From an uncultured Lachnospiraceae bacterium (GTDB taxonomy: Bacteria > Bacillota > Clostridia > Lachnospirales > Lachnospiraceae), in the NCBI GenBank assembly GCA_910576535.1, contig CAJTKK010000008.1, forward strand, positions 62,001 to 126,000: a DNA stretch of 64,000 nucleotides, read 5' to 3'. The notes under the pieces were generated by a model, which was not told the origin of the DNA, did no database searches, and saw nothing but the letters and a program-made list of their open reading frames with translations. Each line of letters begins with the position of its first letter. The stretch's first letter is position 1. A program made the position numbers and the translations under genes. Shown in pieces: positions 35,701-44,718 of the stretch.

Positions 35701-36398
35701 CGGATACCTATACGGCTTTGGATTTGGAGACAACAGGGCTGAATCCGAAAACAGACAGGATTATTGAAATTGGCGCGGTTAAAGTGAGAAGATGGGAAGT
35801 AACGGATCAGTTTCAGAGCCTTGTAAATCCGGGAAGGGCTTTGGGGGAGGGAGTTATCAGCCTGACAGGGATCTGTGATGAAATGCTGGCCGATGCGCCG
35901 GGAATCAGTGATTTAACTGGATCTTTGCTGGAATTTATCGGGGATGATGTTTTGGTGGGTCACCGGATTTTATTTGATTATTCTTTCGTAAAGAAAGCAG
36001 CCGTTAATCAGTCTATGGTTTTTAACAAAATGGGGATTGATACGCTGAAATTATCAAGAAAATTTCTGCCGGAACTGGAAAGCAGGAAATTAGGATTTTT
36101 ATGCAGGCATTATGGAATAGAGCATACAGCCCATAGGGCATTAGGGGATGCATGGGCGGCAGCGGATTTATATAGAAAGCTGGCAGAATTATACTATGAA
36201 GATAATGAAAAAGAATTTGCCCCCAAAGAACTTATTTTCAAGGTAAAAAAAGATACGCCTGTTACAAAACGGCAGAAAGAGCGGTTATATAAATTGCTGG
36301 ACAAGCATAAACTAACTATAGGGTACAGTGTGGATAAGCTGACGAGAAGTGAGGCGGACCGGATTATGGATCAAATTCTTGCAAAATACGGACGATAA
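35697..36398 (+). CDS. 3'-5' exonuclease, DnaQ/PolC epsilon type
   Basis: A 233-residue DEDDh exonuclease: Asp-Glu in LDLETTGLNPKTDRIIEIGA, Asp in HRILFDYSF, and His plus Asp in HRALGDAWAAADLYRKL. A C-terminal 60-residue helical extension (KRQKERLYKLLDKHKL) follows the catalytic domain. Coupled to nth by a 4-bp overlap, it probably acts in repair or RNA/DNA trimming. Its 3' end overlaps the convergent gene by 35 bp. Confidence 0.9.
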   Translation: MTDTYTALDLETTGLNPKTDRIIEIGAVKVRRWEVTDQFQSLVNPGRALGEGVISLTGICDEMLADAPGISDLTGSLLEFIGDDVLVGHRILFDYSFVKKAAVNQSMVFNKMGIDTLKLSRKFLPELESRKLGFLCRHYGIEHTAHRALGDAWAAADLYRKLAELYYEDNEKEFAPKELIFKVKKDTPVTKRQKERLYKLLDKHKLTIGYSVDKLTRSEADRIMDQILAKYGR

Positions 36399-36972
36399 TA
36401 TTCCGGCTTGCAGATTTTAGCATTTTTGCCTGTCCCATCAATTCTGTAATCTTATCCTTTCTGCCTTCCGCAGCATAAATACTTGCCAGTAGGCGGTATG
36501 AACCGCTGACGTCAGTATCGGTGGATATGGAAAATTCCAAGACTTGTTTCGCTTCCTGGATATAACCGGCATCGTGGAGCAGCTTGGCCCATTGCTGTAA
36601 GGTGCGGGCAAGGGTGGTATAGCTTTGGTCATAGCGTATGAGAAGGTCGATATTCGGGGCGCCGTATTCCAGCTTTAAATCGGTATTGCTTAGGCCGGTA
36701 AAGTTGACAATAGGGGAGCCGGAAAGAAACTGGAGGGTTCTATGGCATTCCGCTACGTTCTCTTCCTCTTTCAGGGTATCCATAGGAAGGGAATCAAAAG
36801 GGATGGTGATATAGTTTAAGTCGTCCAGGGGCTTGCGCCTTGTGCTGTTGGCGGCATTTTCCCTATCCCAGTAGGTTTGCCGGGCTTTCTGGGTTTGCCT
36901 CCTGCTTTTGGAAATTTCATAGGAAACCAATATGAGGAAAATGATAAAACTTGCAAAAAAGGGCATTTTCAT
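36364..36972 (-). CDS. Membrane-anchored protein with TPR-like helices
   Basis: A 202-residue protein with one N-terminal membrane helix (FFASFIIFLILVSYEIS), a basic and polar linker, and a C-terminal helical region (about 115-200) resembling TPR repeats (LARTLQQWAKLLHDAGYIQE, YRLLASIYAAEGR). AAAGGAT precedes its ATG. It is not recognised as a named family. The 35-bp tail-to-tail overlap with the exonuclease gene is real in both frames. Confidence 0.72.
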   Translation of the reverse strand: MKMPFFASFIIFLILVSYEISKSRRQTQKARQTYWDRENAANSTRRKPLDDLNYITIPFDSLPMDTLKEEENVAECHRTLQFLSGSPIVNFTGLSNTDLKLEYGAPNIDLLIRYDQSYTTLARTLQQWAKLLHDAGYIQEAKQVLEFSISTDTDVSGSYRLLASIYAAEGRKDKITELMGQAKMLKSASRNIIVRILQEFDP

Positions 36973-37044
36973 TTATAATCCTTTCAGGGACAAGAGATTT
37001 TTACACTGCAGATTTACGCTGCTTATGGCAGCATGGAGGTTCTT

Positions 37045-37152
37045 ATGTTTCATATGCATAACCGTAAAACGAAGAAAATCATTTCGTCGATTATTATTAT
37101 ATTAATTGTAATCGCAATGTTTATTCCAACTTTATCATATTTTATTTTTTAG
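37045..37152 (+). CDS. 35-residue single-helix membrane peptide
   Basis: A short gene: GGAGG five bases before ATG 37045, a basic start (MFHMHNRKTKK), one hydrophobic helix (IISSIIIILIVIAMFIPTL) and TAG at 37150-37152. The very good ribosome site, positive-inside pattern and position 26 bp before the next gene support coding. Similar very small membrane peptides occur upstream of unrelated genes in Lachnospiraceae; the function is unknown. Confidence 0.65.
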   Translation: MFHMHNRKTKKIISSIIIILIVIAMFIPTLSYFIF

Positions 37153-37178
37153 TACAATATGTACTTTGAGGAGAGGCT

Positions 37179-38918
37179 ATGAAAATTAAAAAAAGGAAAA
37201 TGGCGGTAAAAGTATTTATCGCTATGTTTATAACCATATGGCCGTTACAGGCTGTACATGCCCAGTCAATTGAAGACGTCCGGGAAACAAGCGCTGTGGC
37301 TGCGGAAGGGGCGGAAGAAACAGCGGCAGGGGAAGAGAAAAACAGCGGGGAAACGGGACCCGATCCGGGAACGGCGCAAGGGGCAGAGGCAGGCCCGCTT
37401 ACAACGTTTGGAAACAGCAACACAATTTCCGAAGGTATCTACATAGGCGGCATTAATGTATCGGGAAAGACTGCCGGGGAAGCAAAACAGGATGTGGAAG
37501 CCTACATAGAAGAACTGAAAGATGTTACGGTAACTTTCCAGGTAATGGACGGAAACCAGGTAGAGGCGGCCATTGGAGATCTGGGTCTTACATGGGCAAA
37601 TCAAGATGCAGTCCAGGATGCGGTTGCGCTTGGGAAAAAAGGGAATATTATACAACGTTATAAGGCGCTGCAGGATTTACGCCATGAGAATAAGGTTTTT
37701 GAACTGGCTTATGATTTTGACAAGGAAGCAATCCGCAGGATTTTGACGGAGCAATGCGGGGAATATAACACAGAAGCCAAGGATGCAGTCCTGACAAGGG
37801 AAAATGGGGTATTTTCCGTTACGCCGGGACAGCAAGGGTATGTGATTGACGAAGAAGCATCTTTAGATCAGATTTATGAATATTTGATAAATGAGTGGGA
37901 TTGCAAGGATACATCGGTAGAAGTTGTAGCGAAGGTACAAGAGCCAAGAGGATCGGAAGAGGAATTGATGCAGGTAAAGGATGTGCTTGGAACGTTTACG
38001 ACAAGTTACAGCACTTCCGGTTCGTCCAGGAGCGCGAATGTATCCAACGGGTGCGATTTAATTGCCGGGACAACGTTATATCCTGGCGATGAGTTTTCCA
38101 CATATGAATCGGTATCCCCGTTCTCTGTAGAAAACGGATATTTTATGGCGGGGTCTTATATGAACGGCCAGGTAGTGGACAGTCTGGGCGGAGGAATCTG
38201 TCAGGTGTCGACAACTCTGTATAATGCAGTTCTTTTATCAGAGCTTGAAGTGACGGAGAGACATAACCATTCCATGATTGTGACTTATGTAGATCCGTCA
38301 GCGGATGCGGCAATTGCGGAATCCGCAGGGAAAGATTTTAAGTTTGTCAATAATACGGAACATCCCATTTACATTGACGGATACTGTGAAAATAAGAATA
38401 TTACATTTACCATATATGGTGTGGAAACGAGGCCGTCCGGCCGGGAAGTAATATATGAAAGCGAGGTTCTTTCCGTAATTCACCCTGACCACGAGGTGAT
38501 TTATACGAATGTGGCAATGCCTATTGGCCAAGTGGTTACCCAGTCGGCTCATATCGGGTATAAAGCGCAGCTTTGGAAGATTGTAAAGGAAAATGGCATG
38601 GAAATAAGCCGTGAGCAGATCAATAGCAGCAGTTACAAAATGGTTCCGAGAACGGCAACCGTAGGGCTTTCTACAAATGATGTCAATGCCTATAATGAAA
38701 TGCTGGCAGCGGTAGCAACGAATAATATTGATCATGTAAAAAATGTGGCAGCGGCATTGGCGCAATTTGCAATCCCTCCGGAACAGCCCCCGGCAGAACC
38801 GGCGCCTCCGGCAGAGCAGCCCCCGGCAGAACCGGCGCCTCCAGCGGAACAGCCCCCGGCGGAACCGGCGCCTCCGGCAGAGCAGCCCCCGGCAGAACCG
38901 GCGCCTCCGGCGGAATAG
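37179..38918 (+). CDS. Secreted VanW/peptidoglycan-binding-like protein with Pro-rich repeat tail
   Basis: A 579-residue exported protein: signal peptide (1-29, VFIAMFITIWPLQAVHAQ), an acidic Glu/Ala/Gly-rich linker, a domain like the peptidoglycan-binding-4 module (about 85-250, EGIYIGGINVSGKTAGEAK), a VanW domain (about 270-410, PGDEFSTYESVSP, LGGGICQVSTTLY), a G5-like region, and a C-terminal Pro/Glu/Ala tail of four exact 11-residue repeats. GAGGAGAGGCT precedes the ATG. It likely acts in the wall; no sortase motif is seen. The stop codon arises inside a fifth, partial repeat. Confidence 0.9.
   Translation: MKIKKRKMAVKVFIAMFITIWPLQAVHAQSIEDVRETSAVAAEGAEETAAGEEKNSGETGPDPGTAQGAEAGPLTTFGNSNTISEGIYIGGINVSGKTAGEAKQDVEAYIEELKDVTVTFQVMDGNQVEAAIGDLGLTWANQDAVQDAVALGKKGNIIQRYKALQDLRHENKVFELAYDFDKEAIRRILTEQCGEYNTEAKDAVLTRENGVFSVTPGQQGYVIDEEASLDQIYEYLINEWDCKDTSVEVVAKVQEPRGSEEELMQVKDVLGTFTTSYSTSGSSRSANVSNGCDLIAGTTLYPGDEFSTYESVSPFSVENGYFMAGSYMNGQVVDSLGGGICQVSTTLYNAVLLSELEVTERHNHSMIVTYVDPSADAAIAESAGKDFKFVNNTEHPIYIDGYCENKNITFTIYGVETRPSGREVIYESEVLSVIHPDHEVIYTNVAMPIGQVVTQSAHIGYKAQLWKIVKENGMEISREQINSSSYKMVPRTATVGLSTNDVNAYNEMLAAVATNNIDHVKNVAAALAQFAIPPEQPPAEPAPPAEQPPAEPAPPAEQPPAEPAPPAEQPPAEPAPPAE
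38781..38912 (+). repeat. Four 33-bp tandem repeats coding the Pro-rich tail
   Basis: Units at 38781, 38814, 38847 and 38880 differ at a few third positions and each encode EQPPAEPAPPA. A fifth partial unit starts at 38913, but its CAG is TAG, which ends the protein; without it the frame would add four residues to TAG 38931-38933. Copy number may vary by slippage. Confidence 0.92.
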
Positions 38919-39016
38919 CCCCCGGCAGAGTAGAGTTTTCTGCTGAGGAATATGTCTGCGGAAAGGGAGCTTCAGCAGAACGGCAAAGCGCGCAGCGAAA
39001 GTGGCGGTAAGAAGAT

Positions 39017-40006
39017 ATGAAAACAGGGAAATTAACGGAGAACGTATGGAAACGTTCGGTGTTAAAGTATATAAAAACAAAACGTGAAGAAGTAATAACT
39101 GGCGCAGAAGGAAGGGAAAACTGCGCCGTTTTCTCGTTAGGGGCCTGCGGACTGACAGCGGTATCATCTTATACCGGGCATTGGCCCGGGAGAGGAACAG
39201 CAAAGTTTGCATTAAATGGCAGCATGAATGCATTGGCGGCTTTGGGAGCAGATCCGGTGGCGGCGGATATTTCCGTGCTTTTGCCGGAGGGAACAGGGGA
39301 GGCTGGCGTAAAAGCTTTAACCATAGAGATGGAAGAAGAATGCGCTTTGCTGGGAATCCAGATAGCCGGCTGTCATATGGAAATTTCCGGAGCGGTAAGA
39401 TGCCCGGTGATGACTGTGGCAGGAATCGGAAAACAGCAAAAGAAAGAAGAGGTATTTACAGAAAAAATAATGCCAGGGCTGGATATTGTGGCCAGTAAAT
39501 GGATTGGTCTGACAGGAACCTTATTTTTGGCGGAAAATAAGGAAAATGAATTGCTTTCCAGGTATCCTGCCCGCTTTTTGCAGGAGGCGAAAAGCTTTGG
39601 CGGGTTTTTATCGGTAATCCCGGAGGCTGCCACCGCCGTTAAGTCCGGCGTTTGCGCTATGCATAGCGTGGGGGAGGGCGGAATATTCGGCGCTCTTTGG
39701 GAAATGGCGGCAAGAGCAGGCGTTGGACTGGAAGTTGACTTGAAAAAGATTCCGGTAAAGCAGGAAACGATTGAAATATGCGAGTTTTTTGGGTTAAACC
39801 CATACGAAATATCATCTGGCGGGTGCCTGCTAATGGCCGTAGACAGGGGGGAAGACTTGGTCGGGAAACTAGAAAAAAAATATATTCCGGCGGCTGTGAT
39901 TGGAAAAACGACAGATGATAATGACAGAGTTATCATAAATGGGGAAGAACGCCGTTTTTTGGAGCCAAGAAAACCGGATGAAATTTATAAAGTAATAGTG
40001 TGCTGA
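39017..40006 (+). CDS. AIR synthase-related protein (HypE/PurM-like fold)
   Basis: A 329-residue protein with the PurM/HypE two-domain layout: an N-terminal ATP-binding part (VITGAEGRENCAVFS, FALNGSMNALAALGADPVAA) and a C-terminal part (GEGGIFGALWEMAARAGVG, NPYEISSGGCLLMAV). The classic HypE C-terminal cysteine motif is not evident, though the protein ends in VIVC. AAGAAG is a weak ribosome site. It leads a three-gene operon with an Lrp regulator and an aminotransferase; no hydrogenase genes are present, so its substrate is open. Confidence 0.8.
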   Translation: MKTGKLTENVWKRSVLKYIKTKREEVITGAEGRENCAVFSLGACGLTAVSSYTGHWPGRGTAKFALNGSMNALAALGADPVAADISVLLPEGTGEAGVKALTIEMEEECALLGIQIAGCHMEISGAVRCPVMTVAGIGKQQKKEEVFTEKIMPGLDIVASKWIGLTGTLFLAENKENELLSRYPARFLQEAKSFGGFLSVIPEAATAVKSGVCAMHSVGEGGIFGALWEMAARAGVGLEVDLKKIPVKQETIEICEFFGLNPYEISSGGCLLMAVDRGEDLVGKLEKKYIPAAVIGKTTDDNDRVIINGEERRFLEPRKPDEIYKVIVC

Positions 40007-40026
40007 GAAGGCAGAATGGAGGAAAT

Positions 40027-40509
40027 ATGAGAGAAAAAATATTGTCCATTATAGAAAGGAACAGCCGTATTGATTTAAAGGAACTGGCGGTTATTCTTGG
40101 GGTGGAAGAAGCGGATGTAGTAAATGAGATGGCAGCAATGGAAAGGGAAGGGATTATTTGCGGCTATCATACGATGATTGACTGGGAAAAGACATCGGTA
40201 GAAAAAGTGACCGCATTGATAGAGGTGCGTGTGACTCCCCAGAGAGGGCAGGGGTTTGATAATATTGCAGAACGGATTTATAAATATCCAGAGGTAAACA
40301 GTGTATATCTTATTTCCGGCGGGTATGACCTTTTGGTAACGCTGGAGGGTAAGACTTTGAAGGAGGTTTCTGCTTTTGTGTCGGATAAACTGTCGGCTTT
40401 AGATACGGTGCTGAGTACGGCTACTCATTTTATTTTGAAAAAATATAAAGACCACGGGACGATACTTACTAAAAAATATGAAGATGAAAGAGAGAAGATT
40501 ACGCCATGA
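40027..40509 (+). CDS. Lrp/AsnC-family regulator
   Basis: A 160-residue regulator: N-terminal winged HTH (IIERNSRIDLKELAVILGVE) and a C-terminal RAM ligand domain (VYLISGGYDLLVTLEGKTL). GGAGGAAAT precedes ATG 40027. Its TGA overlaps the ATG of the aminotransferase, so the pair is translationally coupled, and it probably senses an amino acid and controls this operon. Confidence 0.9.
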   Translation: MREKILSIIERNSRIDLKELAVILGVEEADVVNEMAAMEREGIICGYHTMIDWEKTSVEKVTALIEVRVTPQRGQGFDNIAERIYKYPEVNSVYLISGGYDLLVTLEGKTLKEVSAFVSDKLSALDTVLSTATHFILKKYKDHGTILTKKYEDEREKITP

Positions 40510-41681
40510 GAAATCCATTAGCTGATAAAGTGGTAGACATCAAGCCTTCGGGTATCCGTAAGTTTTTTGATATCGTGAGTGAAATGGAGGATGCGATTTC
40601 CCTTGGCGTTGGTGAACCCGATTTTGATACGCCCTGGCATATTAGGGATGAAGGGATTTATTCTTTGGAAAAAGGGCGTACCTTCTATACTTCAAATGCA
40701 GGGCTGAAGGATTTGAAGATTGAAATCTGCAATTATTTAAAAAGAAAACAAGGGATAAGCTATGATTACGATAAAGAAGTGATCGTGACAGTAGGCGGTT
40801 CAGAGGCTATTGACATTGCGCTCAGGGCAATGATCAATGATGGGGAAGAAGTGCTGATCCCGCAGCCTAGTTATGTATCGTATGAACCCTGCGCCATCCT
40901 GGCCAATGCAACGCCAGTCATTATTGAACTAAAAGCGGAGAATGAGTTCCGGCTGACGGCACAGGAACTTTTGGATGCGGTAACCAATAAAACAAAAGTC
41001 CTGATTTTGCCATTTCCTAATAATCCTACGGGGGCTATTATGGAAAAAAAGGATTTAGAGGAGATTGCCAAAGTCATTATTGAAAAGGATATTTTTGTCA
41101 TTTCAGATGAAATCTATGCTGAACTTACATATAAAGGAACGCATGTGTCCATTGCATCTTTGCCGGGAATGAAGGAACGTACAATTTTAATTAACGGTTT
41201 TTCGAAAGCGTATGCAATGACTGGATGGAGGCTTGGATATGCTTGCGGACCAAAAGCGATCATGGAGCAGATGATCAAGATTCATCAGTTTGCAATTATG
41301 TGCGCGCCTACTACAAGCCAGTATGCGGCAGTTGAGGCATTAAGGAATGGGGATGAAGACGTAAAGGAAATGAGGGAGGCTTATAATCAGAGGAGAAGAT
41401 ATCTGATGTATGCTTTTCAAGAGATGGGGCTGGAGTGTTTTGAGCCTTTCGGTGCATTTTATGTATTCCCATGTATTAAAGAATTCGGTATGACAAGCGA
41501 GGAATTTGCGGACCGTTTTCTCAAAGAGGAAAAGGTAGCTGTTGTGCCGGGGACAGCCTTTGGCGGGTGCGGGGAAGGGTTTCTTAGGATCTCTTATGCG
41601 TATTCCCTGGAAAATCTGAAAGTGGCTATTGGCAAACTTAGGGTTTTTGTAGAAAGGCTGAGGAAAGAAAAGAGCATTTAA
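40506..41681 (+). CDS. PLP-dependent aminotransferase, class I/II
   Basis: A 391-residue fold-type I aminotransferase. The PLP lysine lies in LINGFSKAYAMTGWRLGY (about 230-247), with PNNPTGA and FVISDEIYAEL upstream and GEGFLRISYAYS near the C terminus. It fits the aspartate/aromatic aminotransferase group (PatA-like) but the amino acid cannot be stated. It is coupled to the Lrp gene by ATGA and ends at a strong bidirectional terminator. Confidence 0.92.
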   Translation: MRNPLADKVVDIKPSGIRKFFDIVSEMEDAISLGVGEPDFDTPWHIRDEGIYSLEKGRTFYTSNAGLKDLKIEICNYLKRKQGISYDYDKEVIVTVGGSEAIDIALRAMINDGEEVLIPQPSYVSYEPCAILANATPVIIELKAENEFRLTAQELLDAVTNKTKVLILPFPNNPTGAIMEKKDLEEIAKVIIEKDIFVISDEIYAELTYKGTHVSIASLPGMKERTILINGFSKAYAMTGWRLGYACGPKAIMEQMIKIHQFAIMCAPTTSQYAAVEALRNGDEDVKEMREAYNQRRRYLMYAFQEMGLECFEPFGAFYVFPCIKEFGMTSEEFADRFLKEEKVAVVPGTAFGGCGEGFLRISYAYSLENLKVAIGKLRVFVERLRKEKSI

Positions 41682-41688
41682 AGAATGA

Positions 41689-41720
41689 CTAAAAAGTGTG
41701 CATTTACGCACACTTTTTAG
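41689..41720. terminator. Bidirectional terminator
   Basis: CTAAAAAGTGTGC (41689-41701) pairs perfectly with GCACACTTTTTAG (41708-41720) around a 6-nt loop. The A and T runs serve both the aminotransferase operon and the convergent gene. Confidence 0.93.
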
Positions 41721-41769
41721 TTTATACCAAAGTTCTTCGCTAGGAAAATATGTATTCGTATTGATACAG

Positions 41770-42762
41770 TTATGATTGATTATCTGCAGAAGATGAGCTT
41801 GTTACAGAGGCTACCATGCGGGTCTTTGTGCTGCTGGCAGTGCTTTTGTATGCCTGGCGGACCGTTCCCCAGGCGCCTACTGCCATTAAAATGTATCCCA
41901 TAATAATATCGCCGATGACTGCCGCCCTTAAATCCGGGTCTTCCAGGAAAGACGGGACGCTGCGGAAAGCATCGAAAAAGCTGATTTCATAATAATCTTT
42001 GTAAGCATTAAAAATTTCAATACCGACGCATATCTGTTCAGCTACAAGAACCATAATTATGGATATGACACAACTGATAATGACACCGGCTTTGCTTAAA
42101 TGCCCGCCTAGCATTTCGTAGCCTTTTAAGGCACAGATGATCATGACCAGGCCGGCAATGCCGGAAATATAGCCGAGCTGGTAAATAAGCGTCCAAACAA
42201 TGACGCCAAGAACGGATCCCAGCAAAGCGCCTACAATCCCGCCGACAATGTTGCCGTTCCCTTTTTTGGATGCTTCCGCTGCTTTGCGCTGAAGGCTGTC
42301 GGCTGTGCTGGAATAACAGGAAGAGCAAAACATATGCTCCATATCCCCTATCTGATAAAGGCTTAACCCAAGCCCGGAGCCGCAGGATTCGCAGCAGGAA
42401 ACCAGCCCGTTGGAACGGCAGTAAGAGGTAAATTCCTGTAAAAAGGCATCCAGGCAGGGCGTATATTCTTTCTGCCATTTGAAACCAAGGCCCTGGAACT
42501 CCGCAATCACTTTTGTGCCGCTGTATGAGGCAGATTGAAGATATTGATGTTTTCCGGTACATTGATTTAAAAAGTCCGGGATGGAAGGTATTGCAGTCAT
42601 TTTATCTTCTTTTACCCAAAGATGTACGGTATGCTTTGCCATAGTTGCAGGGTCTTGATAAATGGAAAAAAAGAACCCGTTCATACGGCCGTAAATTAAG
42701 CCATTTTTTTCTTCTACGGTAAAACCGTGATTGATTGCATATTGTTTTACTTTTTTGTACAT
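41770..42762 (-). CDS. Membrane protein with a zinc-ribbon-like cysteine cluster
   Basis: A 330-residue protein. The N-terminal 120 residues are soluble and beta-rich (NGLIYGRMNGFFFSIYQD), followed by CCESCGSG and FCSSCYSS (about 123-150), a likely zinc ribbon, then four or five membrane helices (NIVGGIVGALLGSVLGVIVW onward) and a Ser/Thr-rich tail. It has no signal peptide. It is not recognised as a named family. GGAGGAGAACGCT precedes the ATG. Confidence 0.75.
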   Translation of the reverse strand: MYKKVKQYAINHGFTVEEKNGLIYGRMNGFFFSIYQDPATMAKHTVHLWVKEDKMTAIPSIPDFLNQCTGKHQYLQSASYSGTKVIAEFQGLGFKWQKEYTPCLDAFLQEFTSYCRSNGLVSCCESCGSGLGLSLYQIGDMEHMFCSSCYSSTADSLQRKAAEASKKGNGNIVGGIVGALLGSVLGVIVWTLIYQLGYISGIAGLVMIICALKGYEMLGGHLSKAGVIISCVISIIMVLVAEQICVGIEIFNAYKDYYEISFFDAFRSVPSFLEDPDLRAAVIGDIIMGYILMAVGAWGTVRQAYKSTASSTKTRMVASVTSSSSADNQS

Positions 42763-43022
42763 AGCGTTCTCCTCCTCATTAGCATATGGCGTGTTGTGCC
42801 TGGCTTATGCAAAATAATATATATTATAGCATGGAAGCATAAAAAGAGAAACTATTTTATGGGCAGGACAGCTAATGAATGTTATGGAAAGTCATGGATA
42901 TAACGGAGGCAAAAGTATCCGTGCTATTTTTATAAAGCTGTAGTAAAATAAAGAAGTATTTATTAAGCTGCTTTATAGGTTTTGGATGCTTAGCAACGTC
43001 TGCTGATCCATGGGGACAGTGA

Positions 43023-43850
43023 TTATGGCGTGGCAGGCCGGATCAGATAGTCCACCGTGATATTTACTTCAATATTGATTTCGCCAGGCATAATGCTGGT
43101 GTCTTCCATGGAGCTTTCTAATGCCAGGCTTCCTGCTTCGCGCATTTTGGAACTAAGGGCATGATCCGTGTAACGGGCTTCGCTGTAATTGCTGTTTTCG
43201 CGTACTCCTACTACGTTGCCTAAAGAACAATTGCCCGCTTCTGCGAGAGCGGATGCTTTTGCCCCTGCTGATTCCATAGCCAGTTTTAATGCATTGGAAT
43301 AGGCTTCATCGTATTTGCTGGACTGGTAAGTGATGGACTGTATATTGTTTATTCCGGCTTTTACGGACTCGGCCAGGATGTCTCCCAGATTATCAATGGG
43401 CAGTTTGGATACAGTTAGGGAAGTAGAGGCCTCATAGCCGGTAAGCTTCTGGGTATTGCCGCTATAGTTATAAATAGGGTACATATAATAATCGGAAGTC
43501 TGGATGGCTGTCTCATCTATGCCCAGGCTTTTGAGGAGGCTTATGACATTGTTGACATCCGTATTATTCTGCTGCTGGCAACTGGCGGCGTCCTTGGCTT
43601 CTGTGCGGACAGCATATACAACTTCAGCGATGTCCGGAATAACGGCAACCTGTTCGATGCTGTTTACCGATATCGTGTCCCTGGAAGCGGGAATATCTGC
43701 GGAAGGGGCGGCCTGAACGGTTCCTTGAGTGGGGGCGTTTGCCATGCCGGCAGAATTGCCGCAGGCAGTGCAGTAGAATATGACTGTAAGGAAAAGGGAG
43801 AGAAAGAGCAGATATTTTTTAAAGGAACTTGGCTTTCTTTTTTGGTACAT
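43023..43850 (-). CDS. SIMPL-domain (DUF541) lipoprotein
   Basis: A 275-residue exported protein. Residues 1-30 are a lipoprotein signal ending in a lipobox (IFYCTACGN). Residues about 60-270 form a SIMPL/DUF541 domain (ISVNSIEQVAVIPDIAEVVYAV, VNNVISLLKSLGIDETAIQT, GYEASTSLTV). Family members include the periplasmic oxidative-stress protein YggE, but the function is not well defined. AAGGAGGATACCAC precedes the ATG. Confidence 0.9.
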   Translation of the reverse strand: MYQKRKPSSFKKYLLFLSLFLTVIFYCTACGNSAGMANAPTQGTVQAAPSADIPASRDTISVNSIEQVAVIPDIAEVVYAVRTEAKDAASCQQQNNTDVNNVISLLKSLGIDETAIQTSDYYMYPIYNYSGNTQKLTGYEASTSLTVSKLPIDNLGDILAESVKAGINNIQSITYQSSKYDEAYSNALKLAMESAGAKASALAEAGNCSLGNVVGVRENSNYSEARYTDHALSSKMREAGSLALESSMEDTSIMPGEINIEVNITVDYLIRPATP

Positions 43851-43977
43851 GTGGTATCCTCCTTGTACAACGGTGAATTAGTAATTATGAAATCATCTGT
43901 TTTTGAAGTTTCCGTGAGTCTTGCATGAACCCGGCGGCGGACTGTTTGAAAAAATAGTACGCTTAAAGATTACTTTT

Positions 43978-43986
43978 AGTATACCA
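43978..43986 (-). promoter_or_regulatory. Extended -10 for the SIMPL gene
   Basis: On the minus strand TGG-TATACT lies about 130 bp upstream of the SIMPL start; a -35 match is poor. The rest of the 299-bp gap 43851-44149 shows no further clear signal. Confidence 0.4.
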
Positions 43987-44149
43987 TTCAGAGATAAAAA
44001 AAGAAGAGGCTGGATTCTTAATTTTATATAATCTATGGTAGGTTTTTATCAGTAAAGGCTGCGTCGGCGCCGCATCCGCATCCTTTCGCCATGTGTCTGT
44101 TTTAACGGAACGGCTGTAATCATAAAAGCGGCACAGAAAAGAGGAAAAA

Positions 44150-44641
44150 ATGCATATAATACTTCATCAGCCGGAGATACCGGCTAACACAGGAAATATT
44201 GGAAGGACATGCGTTGCAACAGGGACGTCCCTGCATTTGATAGAGCCGCTAGGGTTCCGGTTGAATGAGAAGGAAATTAAGCGGGCCGGCATGGATTACT
44301 GGGAGCATCTGGATGTCAGACGCTATATCAACTTCCGGGAATTTCTGGAAAAAAATCCAGGGGTCAAAATATGGATGGCTACAACAAAAGCGAAAAAAGT
44401 ATATTCGGATGTGGAATTCGGGGTAAATGATTATATAATGTTCGGGAAGGAAAGCGCAGGGATTCCGGAGGAAATACTGGTGGATTATGAAGAAACATGT
44501 ATCCGTATCCCGATGATGAATCAAATCAGGTCATTGAATGTATCCAATTCGGTGGCTGTTGTTCTCTATGAGGCGCTTAGGCAGAATGGGTTTGGGAACA
44601 TGCAGATGGAAGGGGAGCTTCACAGGCTGCATTGGAAATAA
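44150..44641 (+). CDS. trmL: tRNA (cytidine/uridine(34)-2'-O)-methyltransferase
   Basis: A 163-residue SPOUT methyltransferase that 2'-O-methylates the wobble base of leucine tRNAs. It shows IILHQPEIPANTGNIGRTC, LIEPLGF, MFGKESAGIP and IPMMNQIRSLNVSNSVAVVLYEA, the trefoil-knot cofactor site. Length and motifs match TrmL throughout. AGAGGAAAAA precedes the ATG. Confidence 0.96.
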   Translation: MHIILHQPEIPANTGNIGRTCVATGTSLHLIEPLGFRLNEKEIKRAGMDYWEHLDVRRYINFREFLEKNPGVKIWMATTKAKKVYSDVEFGVNDYIMFGKESAGIPEEILVDYEETCIRIPMMNQIRSLNVSNSVAVVLYEALRQNGFGNMQMEGELHRLHWK

Positions 44642-44718
44642 ATGCCGTTTTCCTGATTTTTTTGTTTTGTCTGTAACGAAAAAAGCTTTTGCCGCACCTA
44701 TTAACAGGAGGTGAAAAA

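Noticed and set aside
38298..39233. 311-residue minus-strand frame with Arg/Cys-rich repeats
   Set aside because: It is the antisense of the VanW coding sequence and its 33-bp repeats; no ribosome site, no family resemblance, and the plus-strand protein is clearly real.
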